NCBI RefSeq assembly: GCF_020740795.1
Contig: NC_067285.1
Location: forward strand, 15,120,001 to 15,184,000
Source of the DNA: Apus apus
Lineage: Eukaryota; Chordata; Aves; Apodiformes; Apodidae
DNA length: 64,000 bases
Reading direction: 5' to 3'
Shown here: positions 33,791-46,700 of the stretch, piece by piece
How the letters are laid out: every line of letters starts with the position of its first letter
Numbering within the stretch: the first letter of the stretch is position 1
The notes under the pieces: model-generated
The model's input: the letters and a program-made list of their open reading frames with translations, nothing else
The model's database searches: none
Told to the model about the DNA's origin: nothing
Translations under genes and position numbers: made by a program

Positions 33791-36700
33791 CGGAGAGACG
33801 GACGGCATCGCCCTCCCTGCAGCTGCCTACCCAAGCAGTCCGGCTAGAAAGTCGCAGGAGGAGGACCAGGGCATCGTGAGATCTGCTGTAGAAGTTGTCT
33901 ACTAAGCAGGTACCAGCAAGGAGACCTCTGCTCAGAGGTCTGGTATTGCCCTGCTGTGCACTTGAAGTGGGCATGATCAGGATCTCTTGACAAGCACCGG
34001 GCACCTGGCAGCAGAAGAGAGCTCAACAGCTTAAAGGCAGACGAAAATGCCCAGAGTTGCAGACTGTTTTTGGATTTGGGGGAAGCTGGTTCCTCCATCC
34101 CTCAGCCACATACACCCTGCCCCAGAGGGAAGCAGCCACCTCAGTGCCTCTGTGCTCTGCCCAAGGTCGAGCACAGCTGTAGCAGGCAGCCTTGCACTGC
34201 AGCCTTACCCTGTGGGGCTGAAGCTCCACCAGCTTAGTGGCTCTGACAGAGATCTTTATTCGGACAACCCTGACAGAGCCCAAAAGTGAATACAAACAGC
34301 TGAAAGATTAGCCATCATGCCTGGACATGTCAGGAGAAGGGCTCCCTTTGCTCTGTCCAGGCCTCCCAGGAAAAGCGTGCCTCCTGCCACCCACGATGCG
34401 TTTCTCACGATACTCTGAGCTGTGCTAAACATCTGCTGTTCCTTCAGCCTTGAGGTGGAACCACATTGCATTGCTCTAACCCCTGTGTCAATGGTTGCTC
34501 TAGCTGCCTCGTTCTGCAACAAAACATCCTCTACAGTTGCTGCCAAGCAGCACTGCTTTCCTACCCTTCCTCTACATTTCCTTCAGTCACTGACTGCTTT
34601 TCTGCTTCTGTTTCCCAGGAAGAGCAGTGGTAAAACCAAAAAACCCTTGCTAATAGCCTGTAAATGCAAACAGTGCAGGCTGGTGGGCAAAGCACACAGG
34701 CTATCTCCTCCTGACCAGGCTTACTCAGATGTTTCCACTTCCAACATCCTTCTGTCCAGCTCCACCATACAGGTCCTTTCTGTCCTTGTCCCTGTGTCTT
34801 CTTGGTCTCCTGCCTCATCTGCACAGCATCCTCCTCCCAATTATGGCTCCTTTAAAAAAAAAACACAGAAAAAAGGGTTGTAAAAATCCTGGTTTTGATA
34901 AAATATCTTTATCCAGAAAAGAAAAATTATACATATACAAGGACAGCAGTAACCACATTAATACCTTCTCCCAGTTAAGCTCCAAGCCACCACAACCCTG
35001 CTTGTCAGTGAGTCTCAAAGCAACTCACATTCAGGAGTGGGAATGGTATTGCACCCATCTTTAATCAGGTAACAAGAAATGGAGTTGGAGGTGCCAGCTA
35101 CTCCCAGTACTTGTAGCAAACCAAGGAAAAGTAGCTGAGGTGGTGGCAGGACTTGGTGAGCATGGGAATAATGAGCATGGGTATGGCAGGGCAGCTTGTC
35201 TATCCACAACAAGCCATGTCTGGTATTTCTGGAGCTGGCATCTCACAGGGTGGTGGGAAATGCCCTCACCTCCTTCACATTGCAGCTCCCAGGGCTGCTG
35301 GGTTCCTGTGGAGCTGCTCTCTCCCCAGCTTTCAGCAACCAAAGTGATGCGAAGGAGGTGGGCAGGTTTCCAGTGCTAGATGGTGCTACTTGGCAGCCAG
35401 AAAACACTGGGTAGGATGACAGTAAAATAGCACAAACCCCATGTTTGGTCTGTCTCCCCGCCTCCCCTTTATCTTCCCAGGCTGTTTCCAGTGGGAGAGT
35501 TGGAGCTGCAGTGCTGCCAAGGGACCCATGAAAAAAGCACTCACTTTCCTATGGAGACAAGCAACACTAATTTGAGAAACAACAGAAAAAAAAAATAAAT
35601 GCCAGACCTAAAAAGGAGCCATGAGCAAAATCTGAAGTGGGTGGAGAACGTATCTCATGCACTGCTAAGTCTGGAGAATTGGTCAACGTTATCCATAGCA
35701 CAGGGATGGAGGGAGCCCGTTATCAGGCACCAGGTTTAAACCAAACAAAAGGAAAGAGTTTTGCACACAAGGCACAATAAAATTACCTCATAAAAGCTGA
35801 AAGTTAAATGAGTGCAAAGGAGAACTGGACACCCACAGCTGTTAATTATGCAGATCCAGAAGCAACTGCTTTATCACAAAATTCCTACTCCTCTGATAGC
35901 TAGAAGAGAAGGATCATGCCCTTTCCCTAACTGTCCACCTAAATCCTTGCCCACTGTGCAGCTGGAGACAAGAACCAATGTGCTGCCTAGCTGATTTGAC
36001 CTAGCGTGGCTCTTAGTACGTTCTAGGAGAACAACATGCTAATGAAGCTTTAAGCCAATAATAAGTTTGGACATGTTAAAAAACACTGGTGAAAGCAGAA
36101 ACAAACAATATATGACATTAGCTCTTAGAAATAGTGCAGGAAGTAAACAAAGACTTAGCTTGGAAAATGCAGCTAATACATCTGGGATGGATCATTCACC
36201 CCTCCTCTCCCCAGATGTTCAAAGATGGAGACACCTCGAGGCAGTGAGGGTGAGGAGGAGCACACCATGCCACAGTGGTGAGAATGAGAAGAATGGGAAT
36301 GTGAGCCTCATCCCACCCCATCAATCCGCGGCTGAGGGTCACAGGCAACAAAAAGCTGATCCCTCCAGAGCTGGCTGTGGAAAACTCCACCTGGGGCATT
36401 TGTTTTAATTCTGGCCTTTTGTTATCAGAGGAAGATTGGAAAATTTGAGGAAAGTTCAAGCTTAGAGCCTTAAGAATGAGCAAACTAGGGAGACTGTGTG
36501 CTGAAAGAAAAATGATGAGCCGTGACAAGTATGTTTGCCTTGGCAGAGCTACAGGAATGGCTGCACGCAGAGGAACGCAGCCACGCCACCCCGCAGACAA
36601 GGGGCACAGCCCCCCCATCCTTCACTGTTTTGGGGGGGTTACAGTGCCAACATGATGCCAGCGGTGCTGCCTGGGGCAGGGAGAGGGAAAACGGGGAGAG

Positions 36701-39700
36701 GACTGCAGCTGTTGACTACATGGCAAAGGAAAGCAGGCTGCTTTGGAGAGATCAGGGTGAAGCTAGAGAAATGAAAGATAGGTTTTGGGTGCTAGCAGCC
36801 TTCCTGGGGCCAAGGCCACATGTATGAGGTGCCCAGAGCTTGGGAAGGACCACATAGCTTTTCCCTGCCATGCGGGGAATCTGCCTATCCACCAGGAACA
36901 AACAGGGAACTGGCCAGAGAGGAAATCCCATCATGGGATTTTTCTGTATTTAGTGCCAGAAGCTCCATTCCACTGCTGATGAGCTCCCATCTTCTGGAAA
37001 ACAGTGAGAAAACTTTTCTGGCATCAGTTCAGAAGTCTTTATTGTGATAAGGATACAAAGATTTGTGTGTACATCAAAACAACGATCCATTTCATCAGGG
37101 CTGAGCTGCAAAAAGAAAGTGCATGGCCCAGCTGGCATGTCCCCAGTGTGCTCCTCCTAGCCCTTTCTGAACAGGCTGTTGAACCCCACGAGCAGCCCCT
37201 CAAAACCTGCAGGTCCCTCATGCAGGGAAGAATTCACATGGATGAGGAGGGGGCATGCATCCTGCTGAGGAGAAGTTGTGGAGCCCTGGTGAGCACCAAC
37301 ATTGGAAATCAGCCTCTCACTGCAGAAGTGATGGCCTCACTTTGAGAGCTTTCTTCCAGGTGGAGCCTCCACTGTGCTTTGCTGTAGGGCCAGAGAAGTC
37401 AGCTGTACGCCTGCACAGAGGAGAGCTAGCTGTGTTGGGGCGAGAGGAAAGGGTGGGGACTGGCTGTTTTCTGCAAGAGGTGAGCATGCTGCAGGCCCCC
37501 AGGCTTTCTTTCAGAACCCCTGAAAATTTCAACCTCAGTGAAAACAGTTTTGCCTCAGACCTGACACTTGGGTGAACGTAAGAGAGCTTGTGGAAGTCAT
37601 CAGTCCCAGAGACCAGACCACTCCTGCTCCCTGCAAAGCTACCACTGCAAATCTCCCTGCAAGGAACCTTCCCAAAAATGGACTACTCAACATGTGATCC
37701 CAAACCTGAGACACTCATCCCACCTTGTTGCAGTGTATCTCAGGGCTTCCTGTGGCAAAACAGGAGAGACCAAGGTCTGGAGTCTTGGCAGCCCAGCAGA
37801 GCTGATTAGTGAATAAACATTTGCAAGACAAGAACATGTCATGTTAAAATATGCTTTAACCCAGAAGAACAAAACTGTACAGAAACCTCTGGCTGGAAAT
37901 TAAATTCAGAATTTATCAAATTAAAAATAAGGCACAGATTATTATCAGTGAGGCAGATTAGCTAAATTAAAAAGAGAACTGGTACTGTATTATTACTGGC
38001 ATATTTGGAAATTCCCCCCTCTATGAATGACTGTTCTGCAAGTTTCCACACTGCTCATGCGGAGGAAGGGTACACGAGCTCACACATGGACTTTCTCCAG
38101 GACATCTGGTCTGCTACAAAGACTCCATATGCAAAAGCTGCACAGGGTGGGGTGTGTTGCAAGTGAAGCTGACTGAGAAGCTGAAGCAGCTCCTCCCGCA
38201 TGCCATCCAGCCGTGACCAAAACCTACTGTTAATCTCTCATCTACCTGTCCTTGCTGAAAGCAACAGAAGCAAGGCTCCATTTCAAGATGAATTCCAACA
38301 TCTCCATGTATTTGCAGATAAAAAAAATGGGGAAGTGTCATTTGAGAGTGGATCTGGATCACTTAGTTGGGGGAATATTCTTTACTTCCTCTTGGTTGAG
38401 GGCATAGTACGTGTTTTAGTGGCGCCATGTGGAAGACAAAGTGCCTCATGTTTAGAGACATTGATGCATGGTGTGAGACAGTGGCCAACCTGGAATGCAA
38501 TGACTGGAAAAAAGGCCAAGTTGCAATAGCCCAGCTGGACAAAACAGCCCAAAAACTTCTCTTATGTGATCAGACCTGGTCCTGAGATACATGAATGGTG
38601 AACACAGAGAATAGATCAAAACCAGAGGGTGTTACTTTTATATACATTACTAGTGACTCTACTCCCACTCACTGCTTAAAACTTTGGTGTCCAAATATCA
38701 GAAAGATGTAAACATTTTCAAAGAAGTGGAGTCAAGAGCTACACATGAAGTCAGGACAGAGCACTTTAAAGATTGAGGATCAATCTATTTAATACGATAC
38801 AATGACAACTTGCAAGCACCAACAAGGAAAAAGGGATTTTGATAGCAGAGAGCTACTTGGTCTTTTGGAAATGGGCAGAAGATGATCCAACAGAAGCTGA
38901 AGCCAGCTAATTCAGAGCAAAAATAAACCACAGATTTTTGGAAGATCGATTAACTGGCAAAAGATTTTACCACAGGACAGTAGATTTTTCCCTTACCTTT
39001 AGGGGAAGGGTCCTTCAATATGTTATGGCTCCTGCTTACTAGGCATGAAATAACTGGGGGACATTTCCAGCCTGCACTGTGCAGACGCACAGGCTAAGAG
39101 AACAAGAAAAACCCAAGCTGTGTGTCTGTACTTGCCTGAAGGAGAAAGCGGTAGTGGTCTCGCCCATCTTGATCCCCTCCATGCCTTCTACAGTTTTGCT
39201 TGGGGAAGCAGATGGAGGTGTGTGTTTGCCAGGCCTCTCTCTCCACAATATCTGTCTTGTTTTGGCCTCCAGCACTTAGAGGTCATTGGGAGAAGAAATT
39301 TCTGAGATTTTGTGGGAGATAGACAGGCACCAGTGGTTTCCAAGTGGTTTTATAAAAATGGATTTTTAACTTATCTCTCTTTTTTTTTTTTGGACCAAGA
39401 AACAGAAACTGGAAGAAAGTGATTCATAAACCTGATCAGTGGCATCACCCTAGTTATATGCTAAGATATGGGCTGCAGTATGAGCACTCACGAGCCCTGG
39501 GTCTTATGCTCCTGGGACAAGCCTAAGCCAGGAGGGGAGTAAAGGCAAATTTTCACTGATTTTGCTGGTGCAAAGAATTGTTCCATCTGTGCATGCCCAT
39601 GCTGGTTAACTGCTGACAGCTGTCTATTTATAAAGGAACATGACCTAATAAACTTTTTCCCTAGATTGGAGGCTGCTATATGATCAGCACAGTGACACTG

Positions 39701-40591
39701 GATTGCTTTAGTGGGTGTATACCTGTAGGCACCCTGATTACACCAAAGTTCCTGTAGACATAAGCACTCACTAGTGTTCAAGGATCCTCAGCCAGTATGA
39801 GCTGTTTCTACAAAAATCAGCAAAGCCTGGCAGGGAACTCATGTCTTGATGCACCCTAGGGAAATGGGAATGGCTCAGTGTAACAGTGAGCCAGCTTTGG
39901 TCCAGCAATAACATCAGGAAGACATGGGATAGAGGCTTCTTGCCACCTGTGAAAGGAGCAGACAGCTACCAGAGGCCAGCTAAGGGCTGGTGACCACCAG
40001 CACACTCAGTTTCTTCATTCTTGTCCCTTCTTTTCCCAAAGTGGCATATTTGGGAGCCCGGCCAGCCTTCAGGGGCCAGCCAGGTGCAGGTGGCTGTACC
40101 CAGCTGAGGGCTGCGAGGGTTCAGGGCATGGGGAGGCAAGCAGAGGTGTGCTGGTACAGGAAAGGCTCTCGGGAACTTCAGCAGAGGAGGAGCAGGATCT
40201 CTCTGTGTGTGATTGCTCCCAAGAGCTCAGTGGGATGTACAGCCCTGAGATTACCCTTGCAGGAGCACCAGCTCCCAAAGATTGCTACTGCTTTTCTCTT
40301 TGTAATGCTATGCACAAGTTAAAACCAACAAGCAGCAAAAGTTTCCTTGAATGAAAGTACGACCCATTCACGGAGGGGACACCCGCTTGTCTGTCCTTGG
40401 CAGAGAGGGGTGGTGAGTCTGATGTCCCAATGTCTGTCAGTGCAAGTGTGCGTCAGAAGAAATAAATGCCCTTGTTGTACACAGTCAGTAGCTTCGGTGA
40501 GAGGGGCTCTGCAGTACAGCCTGCTCTGCTGGGGTCTCCTAGCCCTGAGCGACTAGGGTGACATGGCCCCTCTCCCACCCAGGGATCTTTC
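33791..40591. other. Intergenic region CPN1 to ENTPD1 (includes ENTPD1 3' UTR)
   Basis: About 6.8 kb without recognised coding sequence. The ENTPD1 3' untranslated region must start at 40591 and run towards lower coordinates. I saw no AATAAA on the minus strand within the first kilobase. One at about 37037-37042 would give an unusually long UTR. No repeats with clear identity were seen. Confidence 0.55.
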
Positions 40592-40798
40592 CTAAACAAT
40601 CCCCTTCTGCAGGCACTTGGGCTTGTGGAAGAGAAGCCAGGCAAACAGGAGCACGGACACGAGCACGAGGGAGCACAGCACCATCAACCCCACATAGCTG
40701 CTGTGGGAAAGGGGGGGCACAGCGGGCTCCTCTGCAGGGATCATGTTGGTCAGGTTCAGCATGTAGCCCAGGGTCCAACCTGCATCACTGCTGCCGAT
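40592..40798 (-). CDS. ENTPD1: ENTPD1 exon 10 (apyrase region 5, C-terminal membrane helix, stop)
   Basis: After a TGTTTCAG acceptor it encodes [20 protein letters not shown] (ACR5). A membrane helix ([20 protein letters not shown]) follows, then a short cytoplasmic tail [15 protein letters not shown] lies at 40594-40592. The tail matches the mammalian FHKPxxxxKxxV pattern. Confidence 0.95.
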   Translation of the reverse strand: MGSSDAGWTLGYMLNLTNMIPAEEPAVPPLSHSSYVGLMVLCSLVLVSVLLFAWLLFHKPKCLQKGIV

Positions 40799-43700
40799 CT
40801 GAAACAGGAGAGGAGCAGAATCAGCATTGGGAGGTGCAGGGGCTGCCTGTGGCATTGCTTGGGCAGTGGCACCCCTGGGGAAACAGGGTCGGGCTGCACA
40901 GCAGAAGTTGCAGTTAGCTGTTAGGGTAGAGCCCTTCCCTCCATGAAACACACCTTTCCAAGAAACTGGATCCTTTGCCAGTTCTCTTTAGTAAACTCAT
41001 AGCCATTTTCCAGAAGAGAAAGGATGTAGGCCCCAGAGAAGCAGTATTCGCTCAGGTACTTCTCTTTTATTTGGTGATATGCTGTCTTCACCTAGGGAGG
41101 GAAGAAATCACCAGGCTGTTAAACACAGCTTCCTGCTGCTCCATCTTGCACCTGAGCATCCACTGCAGGTGCTGTGGGTATCTTCCTCCTCTTGGCTTGG
41201 AAGCTGCTGCCAGCTACTTATCCTACAGAAGAATAACAGCTCTTACTGGCCAGCAGCCCCAGCCCACTGCCACAAAAACTGCTCACCTCATGCCATGGCC
41301 GGGCACAGAAGCTCTCAATGGTGCTAGTCACTTTATCCAGGGCAATGGGGCTTTGTTCACTGGTCAGGTTCAAAAAGTTCATCACAAAATAGAAGGCAGA
41401 AAAAGCCTGAAGGAGAAAGAATATTTTACCCTCAGTGGGCATCAGCACAAGCAGGACAGTGGAAATCCCACAAAAGAAAATTTTATTTACAGAGAGAGAA
41501 ATTTAAGAAGGAACATCAGACACAAAAGTAGATTATGAGATGTAAGGAGCCCAAAAGGAAGGTGGAGGAGGAACTCTCTGACCACAGTATCCTGAGGAAC
41601 TTTAGTAAATCCCTTTCTTCTATGCATGGATGCACACAGTGAAAGCTGCTTGCCATCACAACCATGGTCCTATTTCAGCAACTGAATGATGAGCATGCAG
41701 CCCATATTGCCACAAACAGTGAGGGTCTGAAAGGACTGTATACAGCCTCAGCATACAATTCAAAGTCCAGAAAATCCATCTCTGACCATGGCCAATAACT
41801 GATAGGTAGGGACAGTTTATGAACAGGGCAAGGCAGTATTAACCATTTTCCCCAGAAAGCCTTATGGCCACTGAAGGCTTGCAGCTCCAGGACTGATGTT
41901 CAGTGTAGTGTCACATGTGACGTGCTCAGAGCGTGCACTGTCTCCTCATTATGTCTGGCAAGCAGACAGGTGAGCTGACTGATTGGTTGCAGTAGCACTC
42001 ACACAATTCTGGAGGAATTTCAGATCTGGTACCACCACTGAAGTCAGGAGACAAGGTTTGCAGGAGCAGTGTATCATGCATGGCCTGAAGCAGGCTCTCC
42101 TGCCTCTGGTCCTGACCATCAGGAAGGACTGCTTGAAAAATGTATCCATAAATGGAGCACTCTAAGGAGATGGGTTAGAAAGGGAACAGTGCAGAACCGG
42201 TAGGCCAGTGTTTACTGGGGTAGCTCCTACATACGCTGTACTCACAGCAAGTACAGCACTAATTTTGTAGTTACATTTACAAAAAGCCATCTTGCAAATT
42301 ATTTCCTGCCCCAACCATGGTGAATAAACTCTAGCATTACTCTGGGTTTCTGCTTGTCTGTTATTCTGGGTTATAGAGAGTTGAAGAATATGAAGACTTA
42401 CCCCAAAATCCCCTCGTAATGGAGGTAGGTATATCCCATTGAAAGAGCAACTGGAGTAAGGACAATAGGATTTGTCAAAGAGTTTCTGGATGTTTCCTCG
42501 GCACTTTTGATAATTCCCCTCTCCCTGTATGTACAGCTGGCTGAAAGGGAGTTGCTTTTTCTTGGCTGCTGTACAAGGGTTTCTGAAGAGGTCACTTATA
42601 TTTATAGTCCTCTGATACCCCTGGTGAAAGCATGGATCAAGGAGGCTGCTGTTCTCCACGGTCTGAAAGTAAAATCAGCTCAAGTAGTTACACTTCACTC
42701 TAGAGTAACACCCTGGGAAAGAGCCACAAGGACAGGTGCCACGAGGCACTTGTCACAGGACACCACACCAAGATACACACATCAGGTCAAAGCGGTGAGG
42801 ATGGTTTAAGGCATTGGCTGTGTTTTGGGAGATGAAGGTACTGACACAGCCTCCCTGCAGGACCCTGGGCAAATTACTTTCAGCCACATTTGGTGAAGCT
42901 GCTGTTGATTTGGGATTCTCAGGAATGGTGAAACATCACCTTCCCTGAGTACTTCAGTTAAGCACAGTACTCCTGCTATTCCATGCCCAAGAATCAAGAT
43001 ACCTCAGATTGGTAGGACTCTTTCAGAACTTGTCTGTCATCTATTTGGGCATCTGCCTAAGTCTTTACAGAGGATAATGACATTTGCCAGACTCAGACTA
43101 AAGGATGAGACTTTTAGCTGGGACAGAGCAACTTTTGCAGCACCAGTATGTCAAAGCTAGGAGGGTCCAGGATCTCCACCTTTCAATTACAGATGTACAG
43201 ATGTACTTGCCTGCACATCCTCAGCCAGTTTCTGTTGCAGAGCCTGGTCCTTCCCATAGCAGAGAAAGCTGTGTGTGTACACTAGGTAATCCTTGCCATA
43301 GAGACGGAAGTGGAGCAGGTTCTCTGGGGGCTCAGAAGAGAGTTCATCTGGTACAAAGGTAATCTGTGTTGAGGCTCCTCCGAGGTCTAGTGCTCCTGAT
43401 GTCTCACTTACGGATTTCAGGGAATGTAGAAGTTTTGTCCAGCCAGACTTAAAAAAAAGAGTAAACCAGATACATCAGGCATGGAAGAGATTTATTTGGA
43501 AGCAAAAGAAAAAACAACAAACCATGACAAAGACCTATGAGGAGAGAAGTAGAAGCACATGAAAGGCAGGAAGACCTGGAATGGGGCACAAGATGAGACC
43601 TGGAACAAGACACATGGAAGGTGCAGGCTCACAAAAGCAGATGGATTGTGTCTGAGTGTTTGCAGAAGGACTAAGAATATGAAACCTAATACAATTGTTA

Positions 43701-46700
43701 TAAGAAAAAACAGCCAACTTAGTGTTTCAGCTGCCAGATAATTTATAAGCTTAATGGTAAAGAATCTTTGTCAAACTTTGCAGGCACAGAAATATTTTTA
43801 ATTAGAAAGCAAGGATAATGCTGTACCCAAGTGAAATTATTGAAAATGTGTTTTCTTTCAATGCTTTAAGCCTGACTACAGTGGTACATCCTGATACCAG
43901 AAGTACCAGGAGTTGCTGAGGCACAATGTGCAGCTTCCTGATCTCTGGTAAATAAATGGCTTACAAGGGAAGGTAGCGCCTGTGACACCCTCCTGCAAAT
44001 CATGATTTAAAGTGCTGCAAGCTGATGTTTCAAATATGGACTTGCCCTTGATACAGTACCTGCTTGAAATTGCCCAGCAGATAGTTAATGGTGATCCATC
44101 CATAGGCTCCTTCTTCCTTACCACTGATGATTCTGGCACCCTGGAAGTTGAAGGGAGCTGAGCGTAGCGTCTTCTCTACTGAGGACAAGACTTTGTCAGC
44201 TGCAGTTTTATTCTCCAAGCTGGATGAATGGAAGAAAGGATGGAGTGATTCTGGCTGACAGCTCTCTGCAGCCCATGGGCTTTATTCTGTGTAGATGTTA
44301 ATTGTAACAGAGCACTCATTTGTATGTGTAATCTGGCTCTAATTGGCCATGTCCCCCTCTGTCAGAACTTGACAGCACAGCTACCACCAGCTCTGACACT
44401 TACAGACCCCACAGCTGAGAGTGGAGCTCTCTCCTTCTGATGCATGTGCCATGTGGAGATTCCTCTTTTTTGCCATTACCATTAGAGAAGAAATCCATGT
44501 CTCCTGGTATCCCCAGGGATATTTCTCAGGCAACAAATGTATAAGATTAGCTCCCTGTGCCAGCCAGGCAAGAGATCTGAGGCACACCCATGAAAATCAC
44601 AAATTGGAATTAACAAGAGGATATAATTATAAAGTTACCTCAGCTCTGATGGTCCTGGGCTGAGTCAAGTTATGTGGGCATTTGCAACACAGTTGGACTC
44701 AAAAATTCTGAACCAAGTCTAATACCAGACTGGGGGGGATGTCTAAGCATCTCCTTGATGTGGTGAGTGTCTGAGCATCCCCCAAGTATCAGCTTGGATG
44801 TTGCTACCCTCCTGGTATCTCTGCACTGCATGTGGGTGCTGAAGATGACATAAGATTGGATTGAGTGGAAGTGGACCTGCTGGGCAAGCAGGGGAAGCAC
44901 CCAGAGAGACTCAGAGCTCGGAGAAGGCAGTGGCAGAAGAGGGTATCTGGGCAAAGTGTGAGCTGGCAGCATTTCCAAGGACTTTGACCAAGAGGCACCC
45001 TAAGCATCCATGGCAGTCCCAGGCATGGTCCTGCAGGAGAAGGAGACGAGCCCTGCAGTACCTGAGAAGCCGCATGCCAGCAGTTGCTCCGAGGTAGACG
45101 GGTGTCTCTTGGTGCTGCTTTGAGGGAATCACCTCGTCTGCTTGTTGTAGGCACTGTTCCAAAGAAGGACCTGCCTTCTCTGGGGAATGGGAGTAACCTG
45201 AGATCCCAGGGCCTGCAAGAAATAAGTACATATCATTGCTCAGTGACCAAGCATAACCCAAGTGCTGTCATGAATAAGTCATGTTGAACCATATCAATAT
45301 CATAGGCAGCAACATCAGATTCAACCACCCCATTTCTAACAAGCTTTAGAAATCCCACAGCACCAGATAAGCATGATGCACACAGGGATGGCCACAGTAC
45401 CCAGCATCTGCCACTTGGTCTCCATGAAGTAGGCTATGAACTAGCGATGAGGGCTGCAGGTTTCCATATGCTCAGTGAACTGCTCATGGCACGGCACGTT
45501 GCCCGATCCAGCAGCTCTGTAATAGTGTGGCTCTCCCCTGTGCTGCAGACAGGCCTGAAAGACCCCAGGCAGGCTCTGACAACACCTATCCTACCTCCAG
45601 AGTACAGCAATCCGTGATGGTCTACTCTGTTCCTTGTCATCAGCATCCTTGGGATTTATTTATGCCATGTGGATACAATATCTACACAGCAATTAAATAG
45701 AATAAACAATAAGTTGAGCAACCTTGTCATAGAATCATAGAATGTGTGGGGTTGGAAGGGACCTTTAAAGTCCACACTCCTTGTACTGCACAGGGACTTT
45801 TTTTACTAGATTAGGTTGCTCAGAGCCTCGTCAAGCCTGGCCTTGAATATTTCCAGGGATGGGGCCTCCACCATCTCTCTGGGCAACCTGTTCCAGTGCT
45901 TGTCCCACAAGATCAGCACCTAGCTTGCACAGAAGCCTTTAAAAAGAGCAAACCGTGCCCTCCCCTCACTGCCTGATGTTCAGCAAGGCTGTATGCAGAC
46001 ATAAGTACATTCTTTGGTGTAGTTCTTTCCAAAAGTCACTTTCCTTTGCTTTCAGGATGATTGGAAGTAAAAGTGGATCCAGCTTTCCTCTGGGAAAGTC
46101 AGGCACACATAGCTCCTTGAGGGAAGACTGGGGTATCCATTAGCTCACAGATGTAACACTGTTTTCACCAATGGTCTTTTCCTCCAGGTTTGTCCTCCCC
46201 CACCCTTTGGCTGCATTCTCTTTATCCCGTGCCCCTTCCACGGCTCCCTTTTCTCCTCTTACCTTTGACTTTACACACCTCCACCTGCTGCACTACCCCC
46301 GTGTTGTTTTCCTTCTCTGCTGGCCACTCGTACACATACAGATTGGTGTGGGACGACCCCGCATCCAGCACAATCCCATACTGTGGGGAAACAGAACGGT
46401 CATTGCACCAGAGGCACCAAACCAGGCACAGTGTGTGCTGGTCTCCACACACAGGCAGACCAGAAACAAACAGCCTGTCTGGCAGCTGTAGGCACATGCC
46501 TTGTGATTACTTTTCTCAGTAGTACTTCAGTGAAAAGTTTCCATCACAGGATACCAGAGCAGAGAAGCAGTAAAACTGGGACCAAGATTACTTAAGACAT
46601 GATTCCCTGTGAAGCCATATCTGTTTTTACCATGAAGATGTAAAATGAGATGTTAAGATGCTTGGAGAAAAAGGAGTTAGCCAGACTCAGCAAGGGCAGT

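Noticed and set aside
40975-41538. Plus-strand 187-codon frame opposite ENTPD1 exons
   Set aside because: It is antisense to confirmed ENTPD1 exons 8 and 9 and has no family match.
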